From Solenopsis invicta (taxonomy: Eukaryota > Arthropoda > Insecta > Hymenoptera > Formicidae), in contig NC_052665.1 in NCBI RefSeq assembly GCF_016802725.1, forward strand, positions 6,696,001 to 6,760,000: a stretch of DNA of 64,000 nt, given 5' to 3'. How positions within the stretch are numbered: position 1 is the stretch's first letter; each line of letters starts with the position of its first letter. The translations under genes were made by a program, and so were the position numbers. Shown here piece by piece: positions 1-11,912 of the stretch. Under the pieces are notes generated by a model. It was given only the letters and a program-made list of their open reading frames with translations. It did no database searches and was not told where the DNA came from.

Positions 1-558
1 GAACTCTTCGAAAAAGACCAGCATCTCACCAATATATGCGAAAAATCGTCTTTTTCGGAAGTTATTAATTTTTTATTGATTAACTAATGTCGGAATCGAC
101 CGCAACTCTTCGGAAGGCGCTTTAATATGTTGAGAACTGTAGGAAAAATATTTTTTCGTACACAGAACTCTTTGAAAAATATCAGCTTCTCACCCATATA
201 TGCGAAAAATCGTCTTTTTCGGAAGTTATTAATTTTTTGTTGATTAACAAATACTAGAATCGACCGCAACTCTTCGGAAGGTGTTTTAATATGTTGAGAA
301 CTGTAGGAAAAATATTTTTTCGTAGAACTCTTTGAAAAATATCAGCATCTCACCCATATATGCGAAAAATCGTCTTTTTCGGAAGTTATTAATTTTTTAT
401 TGATTAACTAATGTCGGAATCGACCGCAACTCTTCGGAAGGCGCTTTAATATGTTGGGAACTGTAAGAAAAATATTTTTTCGTACACAGAACTCTTTGAA
501 AAATATCAGCATCTCACCCATATATGTGAAAAATCGTCTTTTTCGGAAGTTATTAATT
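1..558. repeat. Tandem array of ~164-bp satellite-like monomer, about 3.4 copies
   Basis: Monomer starts recur at 1, 165, 325 and 489, giving spacings of 164, 160 and 164 bases. Each begins GAACTCTT(T/C)GAAAAA and contains TCGTCTTTTTCGGAAG and CGACCGCAACTCTTCGG. Copies differ by few substitutions; one junction lacks a 4-base ACAC. The last copy ends near 558, where the sequence turns into unrelated DNA. The array runs off the left window edge, so true copy number is unknown. The short minus-strand frame at 84-269 is only the monomer read through. Confidence 0.93.
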
Positions 559-2338
559 TTTGACTTTAGCGATTCGATCCATTATGTTAAAAGTTAGAAC
601 TCTTAGGCGGGCTATCAGAACTCTCGAGATATTGGCGAAATTCGCAAAAAAATTTTTGACATAGAATTTCACACTTATGCATCATTTTACGAACGTATTT
701 ATCTGTCGCAACTCGTCGCGAGTTGTTGAATGCAATTGGCAAAATGTACGCAAAGAGCATTGTATAAATGTCGATCGTAATTTAAAACTGGATATATATT
801 TTTGCGATGAGCTTGACAGCACGTACCTACTACTTTTGATAAAAATGATACAGCAAACGTTTTGAAAGCTTCCGATATATTTGGCCTCACCGTATTCCTC
901 GTAGTTATCAAAATCACCCCGCATGTTGTAAAAGGTGTGTTCCGTTATTCATTTCGAGTACTGAAAATCTAGACTACATGTAACGTAAACCATAAATTTT
1001 CAGTACTCGCAGTAAATTTTGGAACGCAGCCAAAATCACAGCTATATGAATTAAATGCTGTAAGATTTTATGACGGTTTAAATTTTTCAGTGAGTGTTAG
1101 TTATCGTCACCCATCATACGTTGACAACGTTATCTTGTTGTACGACAGATCGCGGAATATAAAGCGGCAAATTTGCGCGACCCAAATGGTTCGCGATTAT
1201 GTATGTATAGCGTGTCTCGATTCAATTGTAGGTGTGTGAGATTATTATTTTTATAACTGCAGTTCTTCAATTTTTTTGCTAAATCTATTATTTGAATTTA
1301 TGATCTGTAACACTTATAATTTATTTTCATTATGGTCTAATTGATTTTTTCTTTATTAAATTATATTCTGATAGATCGTATTGTAAGAGACAGGTAAAAA
1401 ATGACCGATAATATAATGATGTAAATTATAATTAATCGATCAGAATTAACATTCAATATTATAAGATTAACATAAGATATCATTCTAAGTGTTCTATCCT
1501 TTACAATACGAATTGCGATTGCATTGATTAAGCCCAACTTTTTTTAATTTATATTTTAAAAACTCTAAAGAGTACGTTAAAAAATAAAATATCAAAATTT
1601 TAGAATTAATTTAGAAAACAATTTTAGAATTATGAATTACATTAAAATTTTGTGAAATCCAGCACAATTTATGAGAGATTAATTGAAGCTTGTAGTTGCG
1701 TGTAATCTATTTTTTAAAATTCCTTCGTCTTGGCTGAACAGGTGATCAGCAAAATATGTGTTGAAAGCGTAGCGTTTGCATTTCGCGACGTATTCTCTTC
1801 TTCGTTGAGAGGGGTACGGCTGTTGAGGAGGCTACTATTAATTTTCGTCTCGCGAGAGCGTGGCGGATTGTTATAACAGAAGACGTTCCTCGCAGTTTCA
1901 AAGAACGGTATTGTTTCTCCGCGGCGTGGTGAACGGCGGTGTGAATAATTAATTAGATCAATAACAATCCCGCAGGGTGCTCGCGTACTCTTCTAGTACA
2001 ATGTCGCCAAACTATACTTCACAACGCTCTACGGCTTAATTCGTGTTCGTCGGCGGTGTCGGCGACGGAAGATAATAAGAATAATGTCCCGTGATTATAG
2101 GCCAGCCCTCAAGATATCGCTTTGTTGCCGCCTTATCAACGGGAGCATGAAAACTCTCGGTCGTTTTTTATAGTGTAACTTATCATAATCGCGCGCCCTT
2201 CGTATGCAAAGGTGCTCGATTTTTTGCGCGAAAAATTCGCAAGCAATTTTACGACGGCGGTATATGCATGTCGTCACGCTTAATTCTTACGAAAGAAAAA
2301 TGGAAAAAAAGAAAGAAAAGGGAAAGAGAGAGAAAGTC
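559..2338. other. Gene-free stretch, mixed composition
   Basis: Apart from the small palindromic element at 936-1028, no gene is visible. 1030-1740 is AT-rich. About 1740-2280 is CpG-richer and stop-poor in several frames, without a convincing exon. Confidence 0.5.
936..1028. mobile_element. Short palindromic MITE-like element, 93 bp
   Basis: The ends are inverted copies of about 33 bases. The left arm starts TGTGTTCC and ends CGAGTACTGAAAAT; the right arm carries ATTTTCAGTACTCG and ends GGAACGCA. The inner 14 bases pair perfectly and the outer part pairs with several mismatches. The ~27-base loop has no coding content. A target duplication is not clear, so the superfamily is undetermined. 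Confidence 0.6.

Positions 2339-2364
<26 letters not shown>
2339..2364. repeat. (GA)n microsatellite
   Basis: About 13 uninterrupted GA units, within a broader purine-rich stretch from 2290 to 2395. Confidence 0.95.
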
Positions 2365-2365
<1 letters not shown>

Positions 2366-2369
<4 letters not shown>

Positions 2370-3590
2370 GTTGAAGGAAAAAAGATAAAGAGAGTACATG
2401 AAGAATAAAATACTCTCATTCAATATACATGTATAACATTTCTTTCAAGTCATGCAATAAATTTGATTGCAATATATTTAGATCAGTAAATGTGTTAGTA
2501 AATGCAGCTGATGTCCTAGAAATTAGTATTAATCTATTATAAATCAAATTTATAAGTAACTATAAATATTATATCATATATGGACATCTGCATTTTAGTA
2601 TTGTCCTGCTAACTTAATCTTCCGTTAGCGGAATATTATTAAAAAAAAAAAAAAAAAAAAAAAAACACAGCAATAAATTTTTTTCTTTGGCAATTTTTTA
2701 GCAACAAATGAGCAACAAATAAAAAAAAATAGTTTCAATTGATTCTGCTCACTTTGTTTCGCTAAACTTATAAGACGTTGAATATATTGCTAATCAAATT
2801 TATTCTACGATTTGAAGTAAATTTTTAATACACAAGTGGTTATTTCGCAAGCGTTATTATAATCATAATTCCATTTTATTCTCATAGTGTAAACGCTGTA
2901 CAGAATTATAATTTTTATAGAATGCATTTATTTTATATTTGTATTAATTACCTTCAGTGCATTAATTAATATCTATTTTCGCGATTGTGGTTCATCTTCG
3001 AAAATACGAAAGCCAGAGAAACGAAATAAAACGCTATTATCTTTACTGTTAAATACAGATTTCATGAGTAAAATCAATATTGTTCTCAAGAGAAGGGTAT
3101 ATTTTCCCTTGCTGAAAGCATCATAGTAGGAAAATACGCTACGATTTCGGGTGCGCTCGAGGGAATATGCGCGGAAAATAATTCGCGAGCATAGTCATTG
3201 TCGTCGTCCGACTGTGAAATTTCACGTTGCAAAGTCAGAGCGCTTTTTCGACGTGACCATGAACACTTGAGTTTTCTTGTCGCGAATTCTTTTCATTGCA
3301 CTTTTATCGCGGCGTACTGTTTCCCTCATAATGCATTATTTTCTCATTAGACATAACATTTTCCATACGTGTCTAAAACACAACTATTACGCATGTTTCT
3401 CATGTCGCTGTCTTTAAAAAGATCATCGTACATGTTTGTATTTTATGTATTATTTAGGCCTGCATTTATCGTTGTTATAGGAATGATATGTAAAAAAATA
3501 AATTACATGATATATTCAAAATAAATTTTTATATGAATAATATAAAACGAGCTATTCTTTGGTTTTTCAAATTACAATTTATTTTAATGT
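2366..3590. other. AT-rich gene-free stretch
   Basis: No gene seen. A weak inverted pair (GTAAATGCAG...GATGTCC near 2490-2512 against GGACATCTGCATTTTAGTA near 2581-2600) may be a worn ~110-bp palindrome. 3110-3330 is a short CpG-richer patch. Confidence 0.45.
2641..2665. repeat. Poly-A run, 25 bases
   Basis: Twenty-five consecutive A. It could be a retroelement tail, but no element body is recognisable upstream. Confidence 0.9.
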
Positions 3591-3592
3591 TA

Positions 3593-3772
3593 ACAACCAA
3601 GATACAGTTAGCGGAACGTTTCGGACGTATTTGTCCAAAACGTTCAGCATAGTTATGCGCTCATGTAGAAATTTATATTTAAGTCTAGTAACTCGACATT
3701 AGAAATGTAAATTAATACGGCTGAAAAGGGACAAGTACGTCCGAAACGTTCCGCTAATTGTATCTTGGTTGT
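3593..3772. mobile_element. 180-bp MITE with 43-44-bp terminal inverted repeats and TA duplication (Tc1/mariner-type)
   Basis: The left terminus ACAACCAAGATACA(G)TTAGC and the right terminus are reverse complements over about 43 bases with two mismatches, including GCGGAACGTTTCGGACGTA. The element is flanked by TA on both sides (3591-3592 and 3773-3774). The ~90-base interior has no coding capacity. A TA duplication and long inverted repeats fit a non-autonomous Tc1/mariner derivative; the assignment rests on structure only. The near-perfect arms suggest a fairly recent insertion. Confidence 0.85.
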
Positions 3773-3774
3773 TA

Positions 3775-6700
3775 TTATTCATTGTACATTATTCATTGTT
3801 TATTGATACGAGCGTGAAAAAAATTAAAATTTTTATATTATGACACATAGATGATTCAATAGTTTTATTTCAATTAGAAACTAACGACAGTTTAAAAAAA
3901 AGTAACAATTTTCATTATGTAATATCCATATCTTTATGCAAAAAAGTAATTATTAATATTTATTATTTATCTTTTTTAACTTTTTATTTTCATTAAGAAG
4001 GGATGGTCATTATTTAACTAACGAGCTTTATAAAAAGGTCGATTCCAATAATTTTTTAAAAATCGTATACACGAAATTGAAGAAAATGCAAAAAACAGAT
4101 TTTGAAAAAATCGGATATAAAATTTAAATTATTAATACACAATTTTTGTATATTTAATTTTATAGTTAATATTTAATTAATCTGCTATTCCTGATTCATA
4201 AAGTAGGTCTTCCAATTCTTTAAAAAAATTTATTTGTTTTCTTTGCATTGTTTCGACTGGATATTTATTAATTTCGAGTTATTGTTATATGAATAATAAT
4301 GTCAATTATTTCCTGCGTGAGCGTTCAGTCAATATTTGTGAGAAGAAAAGATCGTTTCACGTCTTGCTTTTGTATTTCTCAAGTGACACCATATACTCAA
4401 CCGCAGTTACACATCGAACTTTACCGCTTTTCAATTCGGAATTTTCACGTACTCGACACGACTTTCGCGAGAGGAGCGGTTCCGCGGTGAAGTTTCGCGG
4501 CAAAATATACGTCGTCGCAACCGCGGTCGCGAGAAGTTGGAATTTCCTTAATGACGCACTTCTGGAACTTGTACGCGAGCGTGCGAAGGGGAGAAATCCA
4601 ACTCGACCGGAAGTTATGCTTTATTACATTTCGCTTGCATTAGCAGTTTCGACTCCGCGCGATAACCGTTTTCATTTTGCGAATGTTACGAGGATGCGCG
4701 TCGTCGTGCATTTGTTTCCCCGTAAGTTCTCGTAACTTTTCACGCTCTGTTCTTTCTCTGTGCAATTTCACGCAACTAGAAAATCGCAAACTATGTAGTA
4801 GATTACGATAGAACATGTACTGAAAATGTGATGAAAATTGGTTTAAAAATATAATCCTTTATCGGTCCGTATTTCAAATATTAAGAATTGAAAGAAGAGC
4901 CTTTGTGTAATTTTTATTTTTATTAGAATTATCAATATAAATTGTCAAGAGCTAATGAGCAGAGCTAGATTTCAGTATTATTATAAACAAATATTTTAAT
5001 AAACTTATTTATTGTTTATATTTTATATATTTTATAATGATATTAATTTTCATAGTTATATATATTATTCATACATTATATTTTTTAAAAAATAACTTAA
5101 AGAATTTCTATATTGTAAAAGAACTTGTTTCATTTATAATTTCTTTTGCAAAGACTTTTTATATTAATCTGCAAACTAAATTGTTATTTCATTATTCAAT
5201 TTCAGTTAAAAATATCTGTCATATTAAAATTTTCAACAAATTTAACGACAGATATTATTATATTATTTATATTATTATTATGTTACATGAGAATTACAGT
5301 ATGTTATTCACTGGAAAGTAGATAACTGATTGGTTTTCTGATGCATTTAGATTCGTTCAAGTTCTGGTTAACTTTAGACAGATTTTATCGTAAGTGTTGC
5401 TGATGCCTCTATTTGCTTTCTATACCGTTCGAGTTCGGGCTTAATCCCGGCTTTACCGTGTCGAGAGTTCGACATGGTCAGCTATTACGGGAGAGAGTAG
5501 TCTTCGTGACAAACTTTAGTCATTACGACTATTCTGTTTTCGAGCACAAGGGCTTTTGTACACAAACGTTCCTTATTACCGATGCCAAGAGAAACTCATG
5601 TGGTCTCTACCTTTTTACGTGTGTAGGTACCGCGAACACACGAAACGCCGCACGTAGTTCCGCAAATTACAGTGGATTGGCTAGAAAATCCGCGCGTTTG
5701 ACGAAAATTATTTGGAATTCGGGACTGGAAAGGTGCGGAAGGAAAGGCCGGCTCGGCACTTCTCTTGATTAAATGTGCGGCTTGTCCGAGCAATTGTCTT
5801 CAATAGCAAATTAAAATAGTGATGTGACTTCTTCCAATTATCTCGTTAAACTCGTTTGATAAAGCTGTTAAGTGCATGGTGAGAATATCCCATTAATCAC
5901 GCCATCAAAATGTGATTTACAGAAGTTCTTAAATATCATTAATACAAATTTATGTCACATTAACTTTTGTAAAGAATCTTGCTCATTTTAAATCTTTAGC
6001 AATTAGTAATCGTCTACTGATCGATAAAAGAAATAATAGATTAATGAAAATCTATTATTAAAATTATCGTCAAAATGAGCGCACGCACAAATCGCCTAAG
6101 AAATTAAGTTTTTTTTTATGAATGACACGCAAAATCAAATGTTATAATTAGTATTTGTGAACTAAAACCTTGTTTGTTGTTGAAAAAAAATCTCAACGTC
6201 TTGAAACTTTTATGATATTGTGTTACGGTAATTTATCAAAAGTCATAACAGAGAAAAAAAAAAATCTAAGGAGAAGAATACTAAAATTAAACTAGCAATC
6301 GCTTATTTTTATCACAAAAATGATATTTTTCTGTGTGTAGATTTTAAATCAGTAAAAGAATTTGCTTTATTTTTCCGACGTTGGGTACAAAAAGCATTCC
6401 AAACGAGACAATTTTATTAATTAATACGAATAATTATACCTATGCCTTGTATTGCGTTACTATCGAAATACAGTTCGTCCAATAACTCGGTAATCTTAGA
6501 GTTCGCACGGCCGCGACTTCGCGGTACCCTCTATCCGTGCTATTAATCAGGCGGCAAGAAAGCGAACGAAAAAGCGAGACGGCTATGATTTATAACCAGA
6601 TGCGCAGAGACGGACGCTCGAGTTTAGATCGCGCAGCGATGCAAGCCTGGTTGCACGATAAATAAAGTCAAGCGGCATTATTCCGCGCGCGAAGCGCGTG

Positions 6701-6835
6701 AAAAATGATTTTCGTCAGGCTCAACTGAAATATTAAATTGTAGACCGAATTAATTACGCCCTTTATCGCGCCCCATCGTCGCATGCATTCAACTTCATCG
6801 AGCGCGAGAGATTTAATTACGTATTCATTGCTCAC

Positions 6836-6836
<1 letters not shown>
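3775..6836. other. Gene-free stretch: AT-rich with CpG patches
   Basis: Open frames at 4289-4735 and 5413-5772 fall in CpG-rich patches and show no recognisable domain or gene-like flanks. 4740-5400 and 5800-6480 are AT-rich. 6480-6836 is CpG-rich and contains TAATTA-type and TTTAT-type homeodomain-like words. It could be a regulatory element, but this is only suggestive. Confidence 0.4.
6032..6059. other. Perfect 11-bp-stem hairpin
   Basis: AATAATAGATT (6032-6042) pairs with AATCTATTATT (6049-6059) around a 6-base loop. It is AT-rich, and function is unknown. Confidence 0.5.

Positions 6837-6876
<40 letters not shown>
6837..6876. repeat. (GATA)10 microsatellite
   Basis: Ten perfect GATA units, 40 bases. 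Confidence 0.97.
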
Positions 6877-6877
<1 letters not shown>

Positions 6878-7028
6878 ATCTTAACATAATAGAATAAACT
6901 TAAATAACTGTGGATCGAAGAATAAAAATATCTGAAGAACTCATACTAATTAAAATTATCTATTAAACTTTTCATGATAGGTTATTGAAAGTTTAACTTA
7001 TTGAAAAGTAGGTCATATTCTTTAAAAA

Positions 7029-7287
7029 ATAAATTGAAAGGAATTAAGATCGAAAAAATTAAATCAGAAATATAACAAACTAATGCTAATACGAGCCGAC
7101 ACTAGATGTCCGTGTAATAATAATTTTATTATTACAATCTCCAATTCAAACAAACTGCGAGCCGAATATTTTGTTGGTCTTTAAACATAATCCGTTAAAC
7201 GAAATCGGAATCTGCGATGTAACAGATTAGATTGACGAGTAATTTAATAAGATCCCTCCACCCTTTTCCCAATCCTAGAAAAAACAA
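7029..7287. repeat. Dispersed repeat, copy 1 (partner at 17311-17436)
   Basis: 7029-7112 and 7246-7287 match the contiguous block 17311-17436. Shared landmarks are AAAGGAATTA, AATGC(T/C)AATACGAGCCG and CACCCTTTTC(C/T)CAAT. About 130 bases at 7113-7245 interrupt this copy relative to its partner. No family is recognised. Confidence 0.6.
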
Positions 7288-7411
7288 TAAAAAATTTATT
7301 ATGAAAAATAATAATACCTTAGTCATGAATCAAACCTGGGATCTCCCAAGTTTCCTTTCTTTAGAAAATATTTGAATAAAAGGGATTATTTTTTTTTTAA
7401 AAGTCACTGCT

Positions 7412-7900
7412 ATCCATTCTTTTGTAGGAGATTCATGGCATATTAAAGAATGTCACGTTTGTGATAGATCATTATTCGCGTGTTAGGATCATCAAGAAAG
7501 CCGAATACATTTAGAAAACGCATTTGGAACCAATTGTGAAAGAAAAGACTATGATGAAAGAAAAATGTAGTCATATGAAGAAGGTTTTAGTATTGTTCTA
7601 CTCATTGTATCGGTCGCTTTAATGTTTAAGTTCCGAATCTTTAAATCAAAGACTTCTAAAATCTCATTGTTTAAAGAAACATTTCAATGGAATTGTAGTA
7701 TCGCCTGAACATAATAAGCCACAAATTATTTGCGCTAGTCTGGTAAAGCTATGATTTGAGAGAAGGTTTTTGGCCTTAAAAGATGCTAAAGATTTTTGTT
7801 ATAAGTGTGTTTCCGGCTTTGAAAAAACTCAGAGGAGAGATCAGGGCCATATAAATCATACGGGATTCACCGTTAAAAAGCTTATGATTAAATTAGTATT
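7412..7900 (+). pseudogene. Degenerate C2H2 zinc-finger-like coding fragment
   Basis: Two broken frames show zinc-finger-like cysteine pairs. One frame from 7412 reads ...IKECHVCDRSLFAC before a stop at 7484. Another frame from 7716 reads KPQIIC, then a stop at 7752, then DFCYKCVSGF...INHTGF. In the latter, Cys codons at 7797 and 7806, Phe four residues later and His at 7857 fit the C-x2-C-x3-F ... H-TG spacing of a classical C2H2 finger with its linker. The expected first zinc-binding His is replaced by Gly. Stops and a frame change show it is not functional. It may be a decayed gene or retrocopy, or a chance resemblance. Confidence 0.33.
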
Positions 7901-9602
7901 TATTAAGGCATTATCCTCTTATTAGTTAATTATTATGTCATATTTTACACATTTAACACAGAGTAATGTTTTTTAATATCTAAGAGATTATAGGTATTTA
8001 TTATAAAATGTAGTTTAAAATTTATTATTTAAATACTGTGAAAACCAATTTGGTTTCGCCTAAGTAATTTATTTATGAAAAATTTCAGAAGAGAAATAAT
8101 TTTTAATTTTGGCTTAAAAAGTGGTGATTATGAAAGTAATTTTTAGCTATCAAATTATAAAGCGCAATAATAAATTGAATGTGTTCAAGAAGATACTTAA
8201 AACATAAATATCTATTGCCTTGATTTAATATAAAGCTTTTTCTGCTTAGATTTTACAGATCGTAAAGCGATATATTATATTTATATTTGCATAAAAAACA
8301 ATAAAGTGCGGTACTTGTTGCAAGTATGATCGGTCGGGAAACTGTTTTCATATCCAAGTATGTATTTATGTATGAACGATATGCTAAGTGAAAAAGAAAC
8401 CTCTTGGAAACGTCTATTATTTACAGTAGAGAAATGCAACAGGAGTTTTCTGGATCTGTTTCACGAATTCAAATCATGCACTTAGGGCGAATTTTTTATA
8501 ACAATTGTAAAACAGAATGCCTGATACAATTTTATAACAATTGTACGAAATGAGAAGTTCCAGTAGTTCATAACGGTTGTAAAATTATCGAGATATTAAC
8601 AAAAGAGATACAATTAATTTAATAGCAAAATTTATGCGCGGAATCCGAGAGGCTCGATAAACTTGGCGAGGACACGATTTGGAGCCGACAAAACGTGACT
8701 GTGCTTATTGAAAGATCACTGTAAATGTCGCCCGAAACAGTTTATAGCGTACATACGATCGCCGGCAAATTGCACGAGGGAGTTATATAAAAATTACGCA
8801 CACCGTAAACGTCGACTCTTCGTGATATTGCGAGCTTTATTACGAAGCCGAGCGTACCCGTTCGCTTTTCGCGTGTCCGCCTCGTCGTTGCACGCGTCGT
8901 TAATTAAATTCTCATTACGACCTCCGCCTCTCTTTGCCCTCACCCTTCTGTCACCTTCCCTCGGTGCAAAGTTACATATTCGTCCGCGCGGCGACGAGTC
9001 ATTAAAATGGACTTCGCATTAGTTTATCGACCTTTGCGTCCTGCACATCATTATACTTAATGAGCTGTGTAAGTTGCAAATGGTGACTATACCGCAATCC
9101 TGACTGCATCCAAACCATTTCTCGATGATCCTGGATACCTACTGATCAATTAAATATAAGTAGTTGGAATATGATTAATTCTGAAGCGAGCTGAAAATGT
9201 CCTCTGTCTATTCTCAAAATGGAAAGTAGATTTATATCGAAAATAACATTAAAGAAGTTAACGAAGAGTAATCTTTCCAAGAAAAAGAGGTGGAAAAACA
9301 ATAACACATATCACTTGAGCATTATCGTTGTCTATTAAAAGTCATCGAACGATCAGTCAATTAACTAAATCGTTTGAGCGTGTAACGCACCGGTGAATCG
9401 CTTGAACTCGCCTCCTTCCTCCTCTTGTCGATCAGGGATTATTTCATTACTGCTGTTGAATGGTGGTTGATTAACCGTGGCATGTTTGCCAAATTCCTTT
9501 TGAATTTTGTAACTTGCCAGTGCAAGAGACCAATTTACCATCACTCTAGTCGAGTATCGATGGATAAACTATCGATTCTGTTTCACTATTGTTTTTACAG
9601 AC
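7901..9602. other. Gene-free stretch
   Basis: 7900-8600 is AT-rich and includes two copies of TTATAACAATTGTA near 8500-8550. 8600-9060 is CpG-rich with a chance frame at 8708-9022. Nothing else is recognisable. Confidence 0.45.
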
Positions 9603-9768
9603 AGGGCATTGTAAATGGTCATTGTTTAAACAGTCATTGTTTCAATTGACTCGAAAAATATTGTCTTGATAATCCGAATAGGCTCGGATTAAAATATCGA
9701 GACCAACAATTTTTGACTATCTGAACTGACTATCCGAACAATGACTATTTACAATAGCACTGCCCTCT
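9603..9768. mobile_element. Candidate ~166-bp inverted-repeat element
   Basis: AGGGCATTGTAAATGGTCATTG at the left end pairs with CAATGACTATTTACAATAGC...TGCCCT at the right end, with a 4-base gap and one mismatch. The interior holds a small perfect stem (AATCCGA at 9671-9677 with TCGGATT at 9684-9690). Target duplication is not evident. Confidence 0.45.
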
Positions 9769-9769
9769 C

Positions 9770-11535
9770 TATTAGAGTTTTACGTAAAAAGAAAAAAGTG
9801 ACAATAAATCCCCACCACAATCTCCAATCTTATTAAATCCTCCCCATCACATCCAGGATCGTCATATTGTGACCGCTCAAATGTCATCAAACACCATTCA
9901 TATAAACGTACTCCGTTACTTAAAACTGTTGCATAAATATATAAATAACATATTGTAACCACGTTTATCTTTTTATTCAATTTTAATCTTAGATAATCTA
10001 ACCATTAAGTGTCATTCTGCAAACAGTTGTGGTCACGACATGGCTGCTCGCTTAGAAAGGGATATTCAACCAGACTAGATGTCCAACGGACATCAAGTCG
10101 CTTCTTTCTTTATGTAGAACTCTACTGTCTAGAAACAATGGTGAAACAGAATAGGTAGTTTACCGTTAGATATTTGCCTAGAGTAATGGAAAATGGGTCT
10201 TTATTTTAAATGTCCTTGGTGCTAAACCGAGAACAATTTTTCTTTTTAAAGATTACATCTTTTGTATTTCGTTCTATAGAAATTTCTCTTAGAGAACATT
10301 TATTATACTAAGGTTGTGTTTTATCACGTTTGACGCTCGTAACGTTCTTAAAATCATTTCTTAGAATCTTTGCCGTTTGAAAAATAAAACTTAATAGAAA
10401 CGAGCTAATGAGAGTTTATACGCGGTAATTGGTTTTTAATGTTAACGCTGATTTAAATATGTTTTACATTTTACTCTGCGTTATTAATTTTGTATCATGA
10501 TAACATGATTATTTGTCCAGAGAAAGTAGTAATATTTAAATAATTTTTTATTACATTATTATTATATAAAATTGTAAAATTTTAATTACAATATGTTATA
10601 AATCACAAATACACAATGCAATTAAAAATAAAACTTTTTTAAGTTAAATCGCTTCGATCTTAACCTAATTCTATCTAGAACTTACAAGATATTCGTGAAT
10701 GTCTCTGTTTCTCGTGGGATCAGTTGGCGTGGGATCAATTCCCGGGTAATATCGGTTTCAACTATTCCCATGTCGCTTTCGTTATCCGAGAAAATCTGTT
10801 TGCGCTCACGGCATCGTCTATTTCGTTGTACAAACGTCACGAGAGCGTCGCGGAAGCGAGTAAACGTGCAACGTGACCGGGGGGTGGATGGGTAACTTTT
10901 CGTGGTTGAAAGCCAGCGATTTTTGGAAATTGGGGCAAAATGGAGCAAAAAGAGTATAGAAAAATGTTGTCATTTTTTTCACTACATGAAATGTTTTACT
11001 ATTTTTAATATTTATAGTAATATCAGATAACTTATAAATAATATTTTAACTTAATATAATTTTATAAATAGAATATAATTGTATAGACGCGTGTTATATT
11101 GTTTTATTTCGAAGTTTAATCTTTGTTCGTTTATAAGCACGATTCGCACAGTAACACGGATAAAACTGCGTCACGCTACGGTGAGTCTTTTTATTTACTT
11201 TCGCGAGAAAAGAAGAGGACAAAACTTCTTCTTTATAGTCGCAAATTACTTTGACCGTCTAAAGTTGAATAGATGATAGATCAAGGATCGCATCTTTATC
11301 TCGTAAAACATTTCTCGAAATACCCATCACAACTTGCTATGAATTCTAAATAAAAAAAAGAAAAGAGAAAAACGGAAGAAGACTAGAGAGAAAGCACATA
11401 CTGCAACAAGATATAAAGAGCTTTTTCGGAGACACTCTTTTTAAACGACTTTCGCTAAAAATTATTCTTGATATTTGACGGCACTGATTAACAAAATTGT
11501 TCTAAATGTATGGAAAATGTCGCGATTCGTCAAGC
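9770..11535. other. Gene-free stretch
   Basis: Mostly AT-rich. 10680-10900 is CpG-rich and begins with a tandem CGTGGGATCA(G/A)TT pair. Open frames here are short and overlap on both strands. Confidence 0.45.
10073..10099. other. Short hairpin, 12-bp stem
   Basis: GACTAGATGTCC and GGACATCAAGTC pair around AAC with one mismatch. Confidence 0.5.
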
Positions 11536-11582
11536 TAAATCCATCTATTTGGGCTCGAAAAGCCCAAATAGAGAGAGATTTA
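11536..11582. other. Strong hairpin with a perfect 12-bp core stem
   Basis: TCTATTTGGGCT (11544-11555) pairs perfectly with AGCCCAAATAGA (11561-11572) over a CGAAA loop. TAAATC at the left base and GATTTA at the right base extend the stem across a small bulge. It lies in otherwise featureless DNA. It could be a structured RNA or a very small inverted-repeat element. Confidence 0.55.
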
Positions 11583-11691
11583 TGTACTATCCGGTGCTAA
11601 AGTGAAAGGTAAAAATGCAAACTATAGTTTTGATGAAAGCAAAGAAAAACTTTACTTCGTTTGTAAAAAATTGAGCCATAAATATCCGAAA

Positions 11692-11912
11692 AGAATAATT
11701 GCAGTATCTAAAACTTTAGCTACATACAGATCACACAGAAAAAAATATTTTTCTGATCAAGACAAGATAATCAAAACGTTTGGCACAGTGTGTACACATT
11801 ACGCAAATACAAAATATTTTACTTCCGCCAACCAAACTTATCATAAACAAATTTTTAAATGGTTCAACATAATCATTTTCAAATCTGTATTTCAACAAAA
11901 TTCTTTTTTCTG
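11692..11912. mobile_element. MITE family 1, divergent or chimeric copy
   Basis: The left side reads GTATCTAAAACTTTAGCTACATA and the right side TGGTTCAACATAATCATTTTCAAATCTGTAT. These match the outer parts of the copies at 23036 and 35891. The centre differs and contains another palindrome, CAGAAAAAAATATTTTTCTG. A 151-codon open frame (11602-12057) runs through this element and is therefore discounted. Confidence 0.45.

Noticed and set aside
1..558. CRISPR-like array
   Set aside because: The whole 164-base monomer repeats without unique spacers; it is a satellite-type tandem repeat in a eukaryotic sequence.
4289..4735. 148-codon open frame
   Set aside because: Only its second half is open because of CpG-rich composition; no recognisable product or splice context.
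7325..7350. tRNA T-arm-like word (CCCAGGTTTGATTC on the minus strand)
   Set aside because: The pairing half of the T stem and an acceptor stem are missing; no D or anticodon arm.
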